Of a stretch of 64,000 nt of DNA, positions 1-8,227 are shown in pieces (positions within the stretch are counted from its first letter, which is position 1; every line of letters begins with the position of its first letter). A model generated the notes under the pieces. That model was not told the origin of the DNA. It saw only the letters and a program-made list of their open reading frames with translations, and searched no databases. Source of the stretch: Pseudoxanthomonas mexicana (GTDB taxonomy: Bacteria; Pseudomonadota; Gammaproteobacteria; Xanthomonadales; Xanthomonadaceae). A program made the position numbers and the translations under genes. The stretch spans positions 62,001-126,000 of the forward strand of contig NZ_LSIF01000065.1 in assembly GCF_001556105.1 (NCBI RefSeq), given 5' to 3'.

Positions 1-570
1 CACGCGGGTCGCGCCCGCCACGGTATCGGTGCAGCTCGGCACCAGCAACAATCGCGCACCGGCCTCGGCCTGCGCACGCACCGGCAGCGGGAACTCGCTG
101 TCGTAGCAGACGGCCACGCCGCTGCGCACACCGGCCAGGTCGAACACCTTCAGCGCATCGCCTCCGTCGATGACGCCCAGCCCCTTCTCGAAGCCGGTCA
201 GCTGCAGCTTGTCCTGCCAGGCGTGCGCACCGTGCGGGGTGAACACGTCGCTGCGGTTTCGATAGCGGCCCTCGCCCTGTGCCAGCAGGAAGCTGCCGGC
301 GACGATGTGCAGGTCGAGGTCCTTCGCCAGCCGCGCGTACAGCGCCAACCAGTCGTCGCGGTAACGCTGGATCGCCGCCAGCGACGCGGGCAGGTCGGCT
401 TGCGTGGCGGCATCGAACGTCGCGGCCAGCTCCAGCGACAGATACTCCGGCAGCACCGCGATGCGCGCGCCCTGAGCGGCCGCGTCGCCCAGCATCCTCG
501 CCTGCCGTTCGGCGAACGCGGCGAAATCGACCGGCGCCAGGATGGCGTACTTGGCAACGGCCACCTTCAT
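1..570 (-). CDS. Carbon-nitrogen hydrolase family protein (3' part missing)
   Basis: The gene starts at ATG 570-568 (MKVAVAKYAI) and runs off the left edge, so about 190 residues are visible. The nitrilase-superfamily catalytic triad can be read: Glu in VLPEYLS, Lys in WQDKLQLTGFE and Cys in GVAVCYDSEFPLP. Members cleave or condense C-N bonds in amides, nitriles or carbamoyl compounds; the substrate cannot be told from this fragment. The start codon overlaps the stop of the upstream acetyltransferase gene (ATGA), so the two are very probably co-transcribed and translationally coupled. Such N-acetyltransferase plus amidohydrolase pairs are common. The family is secure; the specific function is open. 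Confidence 0.85.
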   Translation of the reverse strand, partial: MKVAVAKYAILAPVDFAAFAERQARMLGDAAAQGARIAVLPEYLSLELAATFDAATQADLPASLAAIQRYRDDWLALYARLAKDLDLHIVAGSFLLAQGEGRYRNRSDVFTPHGAHAWQDKLQLTGFEKGLGVIDGGDALKVFDLAGVRSGVAVCYDSEFPLPVRAQAEAGARLLLVPSCTDTVAGATRV

Positions 571-1172
571 CGCATCGGTTCCAGGCCGCGCAGCCAGAAG
601 GTCAGCGCGTGGTCGATCTCGCCACGGCCGATTTCATTCCAGGCCAGCCGCATCGTCATGCCGGGCTGGCGCATGTAGCCGCGCTTGTCCCAGAAGACGT
701 CGTTGCCGCGATGTCCGTCGGGCCGCCGCGGATCGTCCGCAGTGCGATCCACCGCGCAGAACGCGGTCCAGCCGAACCGCCCCAATGCGCGCGCATGTGC
801 CTCGCGCAGGTCGAAGAACGTATGGCCGATGCCGTTGCCGCGATAGGCCGGCAACAGCACGGATTCGCCGAAGTAGAAGATGTCCTCGGGATCCATGCCG
901 CCGTCCACGAACGGCTGGCGGAAGGCCTCGGTATCGTCCGCCAATGGCAGCCCGGTGGACGCACCGACCACCTGCCCTGCGTCCATCGCCAGCACGAACA
1001 GACTCTCGGCCGAGCGCGCATAGGCATCGAGATAGTCGCGTTCGAAATCGAGGTCGCCGTCGTACAGATAGGGCCAGTCCCGGAACACCGCCACGCGCAG
1101 GCGCGCGACGTCATCCAGCCACGGCGTGATTTCTGGCCCGCGATACAGGCCGATGGTGTAACCGGCAGTCAT
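567..1172 (-). CDS. GNAT family N-acetyltransferase
   Basis: A 201-residue protein starting MTAGYTIGLYRG. It has the layout of a GNAT acetyltransferase, with the acetyl-CoA pyrophosphate loop visible as YRGNGIG after the VLLPA strand, followed by helix FFDLREAHARALG. The C-terminal part (NDVFWDKRGYMRQPGM) is typical of single-domain GNATs. The acceptor is unknown. ATG at 1172 was chosen because the frame further upstream reads only low-complexity Arg/Pro sequence over the neighbouring pseudogene. Its TGA overlaps the ATG of the carbon-nitrogen hydrolase by four bases, indicating one transcriptional unit. Confidence 0.85.
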   Translation of the reverse strand: MTAGYTIGLYRGPEITPWLDDVARLRVAVFRDWPYLYDGDLDFERDYLDAYARSAESLFVLAMDAGQVVGASTGLPLADDTEAFRQPFVDGGMDPEDIFYFGESVLLPAYRGNGIGHTFFDLREAHARALGRFGWTAFCAVDRTADDPRRPDGHRGNDVFWDKRGYMRQPGMTMRLAWNEIGRGEIDHALTFWLRGLEPMR

Positions 1173-1201
1173 GCCGCCAGTGTAGCGGCATGCGCGCTGG
1201 C

Positions 1202-1479
1202 CTAGTGCGCATGCGCCACGTGCGGGTGCGCGTGGTCGCCATCCTGCGCCAGCAGGCGATGGTGCACGCGGTCGGCGTCGCCCACGCCGCGCGGGCGTGG
1301 CGCCTCGCCCCGCCATCCTTGCCGACATCCAGCCCGGTGCCGACATCGGCATACCGGTAGCGGTCGCCGAAGGCCTTCCGCAGCGTGGCGCAGCTTCAGC
1401 CCTTCTCCGGCGCGTCGTCGTCGAAGGCGTCGTGAATGACGGTGATGCGGGCGGCGGCGATATCGGTGGCGACCTCGTG
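1202..1479 (-). pseudogene. Remnant of an MBL-fold metallohydrolase (COG1237-like)
   Basis: No intact gene fits 1173-1585. On the minus strand one frame reads ARITVIHDAFDD, the typical N-terminal strand of COG1237 metallo-beta-lactamase-fold proteins. After an in-frame TGA (about 1395) it continues directly with TLRKAFGDRYRYADVGTGLD, which matches the extreme C-terminal end of the same family. The roughly 250 residues between, with the metal-binding HxHxDH motif, are absent. A TAA at 1482-1480 also stands just before the N-terminal piece, and the last 30 codons look coding only in another frame (ending HAHPHVAHAH and TAG at 1202). I read this as a gene that lost its core by internal deletion and then decayed. 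The family assignment is from memory of the two terminal motifs. Confidence 0.5.
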
Positions 1480-1525
1480 TTAAGTGACAACGCGTACTCG
1501 TACATTCATGCCGCGCAAACAGGAG

Positions 1526-1575
1526 GCCGGTGGCACGCCCGGCTCCCTCCATGGAGCTCCGGACACGCCACCGGC
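1526..1575. repeat. Imperfect inverted repeat, possible terminator
   Basis: Nine-base arms GCCGGTGGC (1526-1534) and GCCACCGGC (1567-1575) enclose a 32-base loop that can itself fold (GGCTCC/GGAGCTCC). It lies between the hypothetical gene ending at 1586 and the decayed metallohydrolase, where a terminator for the minus-strand creD unit would be expected. There is no U-tract, so termination is only a possibility. Confidence 0.35.
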
Positions 1576-1585
1576 GGAGGCACAC

Positions 1586-1997
1586 TCAATGCGTGATCCT
1601 GCCGCCGCGATGGTCGTCCCAGGCGTACAGCGCAAGTCCCTGCGCAGGATCGAGCTGCAGGCAAGCACGCCCATCGCGGCTGCGGGTGATGAAACCGACT
1701 GCTTCGCCTAAGTGCATCGGCCGCCACGCTTCGTACGCGAGTGGCAAACCGTGGCCCCCGAGGCCTTCCCTGGCCACACAGGCGTCCTGCAGGAACATCA
1801 GCGCACGCGCGTCCAGCGCCTGCCGCGTGGATGGCGAGAGTTCGAACAAGACAGTGCCGCGATGCCGGTGGCCCAGCGGCAGCAGCAACGCCGCCAGTCG
1901 TGCCGGGCCCGCCGTGGCGAGTACGACGCGGCAGGTGTCGATGCGCGCCGGCAACACGCGGCGCGCACGACGGTGGACGGTGGCGAGATCGAGCATC
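1586..1997 (-). CDS. Hypothetical protein downstream of creD
   Basis: A 136-residue protein beginning MLDLATVHRRARR. ATG at 1997 lies 9 bases beyond the creD stop, with a GAGG element upstream, so it is probably the last gene of the creBCD unit. No signal peptide or membrane helix is evident. The sequence has regular alternating hydrophobicity (CRVVLATAGPARLAALLLPLG; GTVLFELSP; LALYAWDDHRGG) consistent with a small folded alpha/beta protein. I do not recognise the family. It could be a xanthomonad-specific companion of CreD. Confidence 0.6.
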
Positions 1998-2006
1998 GTG
2001 CCGGCC

Positions 2007-3398
2007 TCAGCGCAGTTCCGTGCCGAGCGCATACCAGTCCACCTTGCGGGTGACCCACATGATCACGGCGAGGATGCCGAACAGCAGCAACGAGCCCATC
2101 AGCAGCGCGTTGTTCTCCGACTTCAGCAGGATGTACAGCACGCCGTACAGTGCGGTCAGCATCGTCGCGAAGCCGGCGGCACGCAGCCAGCTCTGCAGCA
2201 CCCCGGACAGGTAGAAGAACTGCAAGCCGATGCAGGCGGCGGCCGACACCAGGTAGGCCTTCCAGAAATCGATGTGCTCGGACAGGCTGAGCAGCAGCAG
2301 GAAGAACACGGCCAGTGCCAGGCCGACCAGCAGGTACTGCAACGGGTGGATCGGCAGGCGCTTGATCAGCTCGAACAGGGCGAAGCCGACGAAGGTCAGC
2401 ACCACGAACAGGATGCCGTACTTGCTGGCGCGATCCACCTGCGTATAGACGTCCACCGTGTCGACCAGGCTGACCACGGCGCTGTCGATGGCGCTCGCGC
2501 TGCCCTCTTCCACGACGTACTCCGACAGCGCATCCCGCCCAGACGGTGCGCCGTGCAGGGACGGCGGCTGCGTCAGCTTGCCCGAGGCGGATTCCAGCTG
2601 GCTCTGCGCCGCACTCGCCAGCGACGACACCTGCCAACGTGCACTGAAACCGTTGTCGTCCAGCGTCTTGCTGTTGGGGAGGAAGCGGCCGCCGAACAAG
2701 GGCTGGCGCCACGGCGAGCTCATCGTGATGTCGTTGCTGTCCGCGATCGGCGCGATGCCGATCGACTGCGTGCCCGCCAGCGTCATCTCCAGTTGCGCAC
2801 TGCTGGCCGGCAATGGCGTGCCTGCGGTGCCGATCAACGCGTGGATGCCATCCATGCGTAACGCCATCACGCCCGTGCCGGCGGCCAGCGTGCGTGGCAC
2901 GCCATCCACCTTCAGCGATGGCGTGCCCACCAGTCCGCGCACGTCGGCCATGCCGACCACGACGTAGGGCTGGTCATAGATGCGGCCGGCGACGCTCGGT
3001 AGCTGCAGCGGCGCGAAGTCGGCCTTCATCGCCGCCTTCCATTCGTAGACGTTGACGGTGTACAGGCCGATGCGCCGCTCGCCCGGCTGCAGGCGCCCGT
3101 TGACGACCAGACTGGCGGGCATCTGCACCAGGTAGCCTTCCTTCACGTCGCGGCGAACGGCCGGCTTGCCGTCTTCGTTGACGGCGTTGACGACGCGTTC
3201 CTCGCGCCACGGCACGATGCGCAATGGACCGACCACCTGCTGCGGCCCGGCCATGCTCTGCGAGACGCGCGCTTCCGCCTGGGTGCGGTACAACTCGCGG
3301 TCCTGGATGACGCCGCGGATCATCATCAGCGGGATCAGCAGGAGCAGGACCAGCCCGCCGACGGTGAGGAAACGCAAAAGCAACTTCAATGACTTCAT
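2007..3398 (-). CDS. creD: Inner-membrane protein CreD
   Basis: A 463-residue CreD protein, close to the usual 450. It begins MKSLKLLLRFLTVGGLVLLLLIPLMMI, a first membrane helix. A large periplasmic domain follows (about residues 30-290), then a C-terminal group of five or so hydrophobic helices (YGILFVVLTFVGFALFELI to the end). CreD is the main CreB target. Its overproduction has been linked to colicin E2 tolerance in E. coli and to envelope and beta-lactam phenotypes in Stenotrophomonas; its molecular activity is unknown. It sits directly downstream of creBC on the same strand, but a 91-base gap with a near-consensus CreB site suggests its own promoter. Start chosen at MKSLKL because preceding codons look non-coding. 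Confidence 0.93.
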   Translation of the reverse strand: MKSLKLLLRFLTVGGLVLLLLIPLMMIRGVIQDRELYRTQAEARVSQSMAGPQQVVGPLRIVPWREERVVNAVNEDGKPAVRRDVKEGYLVQMPASLVVNGRLQPGERRIGLYTVNVYEWKAAMKADFAPLQLPSVAGRIYDQPYVVVGMADVRGLVGTPSLKVDGVPRTLAAGTGVMALRMDGIHALIGTAGTPLPASSAQLEMTLAGTQSIGIAPIADSNDITMSSPWRQPLFGGRFLPNSKTLDDNGFSARWQVSSLASAAQSQLESASGKLTQPPSLHGAPSGRDALSEYVVEEGSASAIDSAVVSLVDTVDVYTQVDRASKYGILFVVLTFVGFALFELIKRLPIHPLQYLLVGLALAVFFLLLLSLSEHIDFWKAYLVSAAACIGLQFFYLSGVLQSWLRAAGFATMLTALYGVLYILLKSENNALLMGSLLLFGILAVIMWVTRKVDWYALGTELR

Positions 3399-3464
3399 GT
3401 GGATGCCCCGGTTGGATACGGGACGCATCGTCCAGCGTCCACGTGCACCGGGCAGGAAGCGTGT

Positions 3465-3480
3465 TTGAAGGCTGTGTGAA
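3465..3480 (-). promoter_or_regulatory. Candidate CreB-binding cre-tag upstream of creD
   Basis: Read on the minus strand this is TTCAC-N6-TTCAA, one mismatch from the described cre-tag TTCAC-N6-TTCAC. It lies in the creC-creD intergenic gap, 67 bases upstream of the creD start codon. That is where the CreB response regulator would be expected to act. The match is seen directly; binding is inferred from the known CreBC-creD relationship. Confidence 0.6.
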
Positions 3481-3489
3481 GTGGCGCGG

Positions 3490-4929
3490 CTAGACGGTCG
3501 GCAGCGACAGGACGGCTTCGGCGCCCGCGTCGGGGCGGTTGCTGAGCGATGCCTCGCCGCCATGCAGGCGCATCACCTCGCGCACGAACGGCAGGCCCAG
3601 CCCGGAACTGCGTTGGCCGCCGCCGGGACGCGGCAGCGAGTAGAAGCGCTCGAATACCCGCTCCTGCGCGTAGTCGGGTACGCCAGGACCGCGATCGCGT
3701 ACGACGAAGCGGACCTGCCCTTCCTGTTCGACGACCGCGAGCTCCACCTTGCCTCCGTGCGGCGAGAACGCGATGGCGTTGTCGAGCAGGTTGGTCAGCG
3801 CGCGGCGCAGCAGGAAGGCATCGCCCTCGACCGCCCAGGCACCTGCCTGCGGCAGGCGCACGACCTCCACGTCCTGAGGCGTCAGCTTTGCATCGAGTCC
3901 CTGCACGACGTCATCGGCGAGCGCGGCGGCATCGATCCGCTCGCGCCGCTGCAGCCAGCCATGCTGCTCCACCTCCGCCAGCGCCAGCAGCTTGTCGATG
4001 GTTTCGGTGAGCCGGTGCTCCTGGGTCTGGATGTTGCGCGCGAAGCGCTGGCGCTCGGCCTCCGGCAACGGCTCCTGCAGCAGCTCGGCGGCACCGCGGA
4101 TGGCGGCCAGCGGCGACTTCATCTCGTGCGTCAGCGACTGCACGTACTGCTCGACGTAGGCCTTGCCTTCCAGCTTGCGGCGCATCGTTTCCAGCGCACG
4201 CCCGAGGTCACCGATCTCGTCCGTGCGCGGGCGCGGCGGCGGCACCGGTTCGCCGGCGCTGACGGCCTGCGCATAGCGGTTGAGGCCGCCGATGCCGCGC
4301 ATCAGCCACCACGTCATCAGCACGCCGATCAGCGCGGAAATGCCGATCAGCCACGCGCCACGCAACAGGATGCTGCGCTGGCTGGCGACGATGAAGGGCT
4401 CGATGCTGTGGTTGGGCTGCGACAACGTCAGCACGCCGATCAGCGTGCGGCGGTCGCCGGGGTCGTAGATGGGCGCCGCGACGTGCATCACGGTGTTGGC
4501 CGTGTCGCCCGGTGTTTCCGCACTCGAGCGCGCGCCGTACTCGCCCCGCAGGGTGCGGTAGACATCGTTCCAGCGGGAGTTGTCGCGACCGACGTCGCGT
4601 CCCTGCGAGTCGAACACCACCGTACCCCGCGCATCGGTGACCGTGACGCGGTAGTCGACGGTGCGCTTCTGGAAACGCCACACCCAGGCCTTGGGATCAC
4701 GCTGCTGCGCCTCGGCGACGTTGCCGGCGAACGCGCCACTGGCGATGCGCCCGGTCTTGAGGTCATCGGCCGCCATCTCGGCCAGCATGTTGGCAGCATC
4801 GACCAGGGTGGATTCCATCGCCTGGCGCACGCCCGGCTTCACCTCGTTGACGAACACCCGCATCACGAAGAACGCGGCGATGCCGACGATCAGGAAGAAG
4901 CCGAGCACAAGCTTCAGCCCGAGCCGCAT
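3490..4929 (-). CDS. creC: Sensor histidine kinase CreC
   Basis: A 479-residue membrane kinase. Helix one is residues 5-23 (KLVLGFFLIVGIAAFFVMRVF). A periplasmic sensor domain runs to about 185, where helix two (WLIGISALIGVLMTWWLM) leads into a HAMP domain. The dimerisation H-box is LTHEMKSPLAAIRG, with the phospho-accepting His. The ATPase N, G1 and G2 boxes are LLDNAIAFS, VRDRGPGVPD and SSGLGLPFV. CreC phosphorylates CreB in response to metabolic or envelope conditions. Its start lies one base after the creB stop, so the two are translationally linked. Length and domain order match the family. Confidence 0.95.
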   Translation of the reverse strand: MRLGLKLVLGFFLIVGIAAFFVMRVFVNEVKPGVRQAMESTLVDAANMLAEMAADDLKTGRIASGAFAGNVAEAQQRDPKAWVWRFQKRTVDYRVTVTDARGTVVFDSQGRDVGRDNSRWNDVYRTLRGEYGARSSAETPGDTANTVMHVAAPIYDPGDRRTLIGVLTLSQPNHSIEPFIVASQRSILLRGAWLIGISALIGVLMTWWLMRGIGGLNRYAQAVSAGEPVPPPRPRTDEIGDLGRALETMRRKLEGKAYVEQYVQSLTHEMKSPLAAIRGAAELLQEPLPEAERQRFARNIQTQEHRLTETIDKLLALAEVEQHGWLQRRERIDAAALADDVVQGLDAKLTPQDVEVVRLPQAGAWAVEGDAFLLRRALTNLLDNAIAFSPHGGKVELAVVEQEGQVRFVVRDRGPGVPDYAQERVFERFYSLPRPGGGQRSSGLGLPFVREVMRLHGGEASLSNRPDAGAEAVLSLPTV

Positions 4930-4930
4930 G

Positions 4931-5617
4931 TCAGGCCTCGATGGCGTAACCCAGTCCGCGGTGCGTGCGGATCGGGTCGGGGTCGGCGCCAGCCACGCGC
5001 AGCTTCGCGCGCAGGGTCTTCACATGGGTATCGACGGTGCGGTCGGCGCTGTCGGCGTCGCTGTCCCAGCCGCGGTCCATCAGCTGCGCGCGACTGAGGA
5101 TGGCGCCGGGACGCTGCAGCAGCGCGTCCAGCAATGCGTACTCGTAACGGGTCAGGTCGAGCAGCTGCTGGCGGTAGCGGATGCGGTGGCCGTCCCGGTC
5201 GACGGCGAAGTCGCCGCGCGCGACCCATTCGCCGGCCGTCGCCTGTGCTGCGGAGGCGCCGGCACGACGCAGGCGGGCACGCACGCGCGCCACCAGTTCG
5301 CGCGGCGAGAACGGCTTGGTCACGTAGTCGTCGGCACCCAGCTCCAGGCCCAGCACGCGGTCGATCTCGTCGTTGCGTGCGGTCAGGAAGATCACCGGGA
5401 CTTCGCTGAAACCCCGCAGCTCCCGGCAGACGTCGAAGCCGCTGGCGTCCGGCAGGCCCACGTCCAGCACCACCACGTCGACGCCCCCCGCGCGTACACG
5501 AGGCACGACCTCGCGCGCGAGCAGGCAGTGCTCGGCCTCGATGCCTTCGCTGCGCAGGGCGTACAGCACGGCATCGGCGATCGCGGTTTCGTCTTCGGCA
5601 ATCAGTACGCGGGGCAT
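4931..5617 (-). CDS. creB: Response regulator CreB (OmpR family)
   Basis: A 228-residue OmpR-type regulator. The receiver domain has the acidic pair in LIAEDE, phospho-acceptor Asp in VVVLDVGLPD and Lys in YVTKPFSPREL. The C-terminal winged helix ends with VDTHVKTLRAKLR and THRGLGYAIEA. Phosphorylated CreB binds cre-tags; a candidate lies upstream of creD at 3465-3480. ATG 5617 (MPRVLIAED) is preferred over an ATG nine codons upstream, because the extra residues match no receiver domain and would run into the rlmJ start region. Divergent from rlmJ, with only 25 bases between the start codons. Confidence 0.95.
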   Translation of the reverse strand: MPRVLIAEDETAIADAVLYALRSEGIEAEHCLLAREVVPRVRAGGVDVVVLDVGLPDASGFDVCRELRGFSEVPVIFLTARNDEIDRVLGLELGADDYVTKPFSPRELVARVRARLRRAGASAAQATAGEWVARGDFAVDRDGHRIRYRQQLLDLTRYEYALLDALLQRPGAILSRAQLMDRGWDSDADSADRTVDTHVKTLRAKLRVAGADPDPIRTHRGLGYAIEA

Positions 5618-5623
5618 GGCGCA

Positions 5624-5635
5624 AGCATATATGCT
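5624..5635. promoter_or_regulatory. Palindromic AT-rich divergent promoter core, creB/rlmJ
   Basis: The perfect palindrome AGCATATATGCT occupies the centre of the 25-base gap between creB and rlmJ. It offers a TATATG-like -10 box in both directions only 7-9 bases from each start codon. That spacing suggests leaderless or nearly leaderless transcripts for one or both genes. The palindrome is seen; the promoter role is inferred. Confidence 0.4.
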
Positions 5636-5642
5636 GCGCGCC

Positions 5643-6500
5643 ATGAATTACCGCCACGCCTTCCATGCCGGCAATCATGCCGACGTCCTCAAGCACATCG
5701 TGCTGCTCGCCGCCATCGATGCGCTGAAGCGCAAGGACACGCCGTTCTTCGTGATGGACACCCATGCCGGTCGCGGCCGCTACATGCTGGGTGGCGCGGA
5801 AAGCCGCAAGACCTCGGAAGCCGAAGGCGGTGTCTTCAAGCTGATGGGCGCCGCGCGCCTGCCCGATCCCGCCGAGCGCTACCTGCGTGCCGTGGTGGCC
5901 CACAACCCGGTAGGTGCGCTGATCACCTACCCCGGCTCGCCGCTGCTGGTCGCCCAGGCCCTGCGTCCGCAGGACCGGCTGGCCGCCTGCGAGTTGCAGC
6001 CGGACGAAGCGAAGGCATTGCGTGAGGTATTCACCGATGACGACCGCGTCGCGGTGCATGCCCGCGATGGCTATGCGGCGATGAAAGCCCTGCTGCCGCC
6101 GCGCGCAGGCAGCGAACGCATCGCGCGTGGCCTCGTGCTGATCGACCCGCCCTACGAGGTGCAGGACGCCGAGTATCCGCAGATCATCGCGTCGGTGCGC
6201 GATGCGCTGGAACGCTGGCCGGCGGCGACCTACGTGGTCTGGTACCCGATCAAGCAACGACGCAGCCTGTTGCCGTTCTTCCGCAAGGCCGCCGCACTGC
6301 CATCGAAAGGCGCCTTCGTCGCCGAACTGCAGGTGCGCCCGGACGATTCCCCGCTGCGCCTCAACGGCAGCGGCATGCTGGTGGTCAATCCGCCCTGGCA
6401 ACTCGACCAGGCGCTGGCACCGGTACTGCCCGTGCTGGCCTCGACCCTGGGCGAAACCGGCGCCACCCATCGGCTGGAATGGTTGCGGGAACCGGTCTGA
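5643..6500 (+). CDS. rlmJ: 23S rRNA (adenine(2030)-N6)-methyltransferase RlmJ
   Basis: A 285-residue protein beginning MNYRHAFHAGNHADVLKHIV, the family's hallmark N-terminus. SAM-binding and catalytic motifs follow: MDTHAGRGRY (motif I region), the aspartate-proline motif LIDPPYE for N6-adenine methylation, and YVVWYPIK. RlmJ methylates A2030 of 23S rRNA on free RNA before assembly. The length matches the E. coli enzyme (280). It is monocistronic and divergent from creB. No ribosome-binding site is visible in the very short leader. Confidence 0.95.
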   Translation: MNYRHAFHAGNHADVLKHIVLLAAIDALKRKDTPFFVMDTHAGRGRYMLGGAESRKTSEAEGGVFKLMGAARLPDPAERYLRAVVAHNPVGALITYPGSPLLVAQALRPQDRLAACELQPDEAKALREVFTDDDRVAVHARDGYAAMKALLPPRAGSERIARGLVLIDPPYEVQDAEYPQIIASVRDALERWPAATYVVWYPIKQRRSLLPFFRKAAALPSKGAFVAELQVRPDDSPLRLNGSGMLVVNPPWQLDQALAPVLPVLASTLGETGATHRLEWLREPV

Positions 6501-6581
6501 GCCGTTCGCTGGCGCTGCACGGCGGCGCCAGGAGGCTGTGCGAGAATCGCCCCTTCCTTCCCCCACCACGATGCCCCCTCC

Positions 6582-7532
6582 ATGGCCGGATCCAGCCTGT
6601 TCGCCCTGATCGACGACATCGCCAGCCTGCTGGACGACGTGTCGGTGATGACCAAGGTGGCGACGAAGAAGACGGCCGGCGTGCTGGGCGACGACCTGGC
6701 GCTCAATGCGCAGCAGGTCGCCGGCGTGAAGGCCGACCGCGAACTGCCGGTGGTATGGGCGGTGGCGAAGGGATCGGTGGTGAACAAGGCCATCCTGGTG
6801 CCGGCCGCGCTGGCGATCAGCGCGCTGGAGACCTGGCTGAACGGTCGCGGTTACAACGTCCCGCTGGTGACGCCGCTGATGATGCTGGGCGGCGCGTTCC
6901 TCTGCTTCGAGGGCGTGGAGAAGCTGGCGCACAAGTTCCTGCAGAAGGACAAGGACGACGAGCGCCGTGCGGAACGCGTGGCTGCCATCCAGGACGAGAA
7001 CGTCGACATGGTCGCGTTCGAGAAGGACAAGGTGCGCGGTGCGATCCGCACCGACTTCATCCTGTCCGCCGAGATCATCGTCATCTCACTCGGCACGCTC
7101 GCCGGACGCACGTTCATCGAGCAGGTGCTTACGCTGCTGGCGATCTCCGTGATCATGACGGTGGGCGTTTACGGCCTGGTCGGCGGCATCGTCAAGCTGG
7201 ACGACACCGGCCTCGCACTGACCGCCGATGCCCGTGACAGCGGCTGGGCCAAGTTCAAGCGCGCCTTCGGTCGCGGCATCCTGTACAGCGCGCCGTACCT
7301 GATGAAGTTCCTGTCGATCGCCGGCACCGCCGCCATGTTCCTGGTGGGTGGCGGCATCCTCGTGCACAGTATTCCGGCCGTGCAATCCCTGATACAGCCG
7401 TACGCGGACGGCGAACTCGGCTGGCTGTGGAGCAACCTGTTCAATGCCGCCGTTGGCGTGCTGACCGGCGCGGTGATCGTGGCGGTGGTGATGCTGGTCG
7501 GCCGGCTGCGTGGCAAACGCCACGCCGCCTGA
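6582..7532 (+). CDS. DUF808 family membrane protein (YedI-like)
   Basis: A 316-residue inner-membrane protein opening MAGSSLFALIDDIASLLDDVSVMTKVATKKTAGV, the conserved N-terminus of DUF808 (E. coli YedI). Hydrophobic segments occur around VPAALAISALETWL, PLMMLGGAFLCFEGVEKL, IILSLGTLAGRTFIEQVLTLLAISVIMTVGVYGLV, YLMKFLSIAGTAAMFLVGGGILVHSI and NAAVGVLTGAVIVAVVMLVG. Function is unestablished in the family. The conserved DDI/DDV and KKTAGV residues suggest more than a passive scaffold. Start at 6582 follows the family's consensus start. Confidence 0.88.
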   Translation: MAGSSLFALIDDIASLLDDVSVMTKVATKKTAGVLGDDLALNAQQVAGVKADRELPVVWAVAKGSVVNKAILVPAALAISALETWLNGRGYNVPLVTPLMMLGGAFLCFEGVEKLAHKFLQKDKDDERRAERVAAIQDENVDMVAFEKDKVRGAIRTDFILSAEIIVISLGTLAGRTFIEQVLTLLAISVIMTVGVYGLVGGIVKLDDTGLALTADARDSGWAKFKRAFGRGILYSAPYLMKFLSIAGTAAMFLVGGGILVHSIPAVQSLIQPYADGELGWLWSNLFNAAVGVLTGAVIVAVVMLVGRLRGKRHAA

Positions 7533-7588
7533 ACCGGCCCCACGCCAGCCCTCGCCGCCCTTCCGGATTTCATGCGAGCATCCCCCCC

Positions 7589-8137
7589 ATGACTGCGCCG
7601 AAACGCCTTCCGCCCTGGCATGAACACTTCCGCCTGCCCAGTGGGCGCGAACTGCTGATCCGCCCGATCCGGCCGGAGGATGCAGGCCCGATACAAGGTG
7701 CTTTCGGACTGCTGGGACCGGAAGAGATCCGCCACCGCTTCATGTACGCGCTGAAGGAACTGTCGCCCGACATGGCACAGCGCCTGACCCACCCCGACCC
7801 CAACACCGAGTTCGCGCTGGTCGCGGCCGAGCCGCTGCCACCCGGTGAAGCGCTGGTGGGCGCGGTGGCGCGTGCGGCACTGGTGGCGCGCACGCGCGAC
7901 GCCGAGTTCGCGATCCTGGTCAGTCATTTCATCGCCGGGCAGGGGCTGGGGCGTCATCTGATGCGCAAGCTGGCCAAGTGGGCGCGCTCGAAGAAGCTGG
8001 ACCGGTTGTACGGCGACGTGCTGGACAGCAACCAGCCGATGCTGGCGCTGGCGGAATCGCTGGGCTTCAAGCGCATCCGCGAGAACGATGGCTCGGGCCT
8101 CGTGCGCGTGGTGCTGGACCTCAACGAAGACCCCTGA
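7589..8137 (+). CDS. GNAT family N-acetyltransferase (Pat-like domain)
   Basis: A 182-residue protein. The N-terminal GRELLIRPIRPEDAGPIQGAF and later GQGLGRHLMRKLAKWARSKKLDRLYGDVL are the hallmarks of the GNAT domain found at the C-terminus of Pat/PatZ protein acetyltransferases. GQGLGR is the acetyl-CoA pyrophosphate loop. Here it stands alone, without the ADP-forming acyl-CoA-synthetase part, as often seen in xanthomonads. The acceptor is not predictable. Start chosen at MTAPKRLPP, where similarity begins. Confidence 0.87.
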   Translation: MTAPKRLPPWHEHFRLPSGRELLIRPIRPEDAGPIQGAFGLLGPEEIRHRFMYALKELSPDMAQRLTHPDPNTEFALVAAEPLPPGEALVGAVARAALVARTRDAEFAILVSHFIAGQGLGRHLMRKLAKWARSKKLDRLYGDVLDSNQPMLALAESLGFKRIRENDGSGLVRVVLDLNEDP

Positions 8138-8227
8138 GCCGCGCCGACCGGCGGTCGGCCCACGCCTGCGGTATCCCCCGTGTTCGTAGACAAGGGTGTG
8201 GCCTCGCCACGCTGCCGGGAGGTCGTC

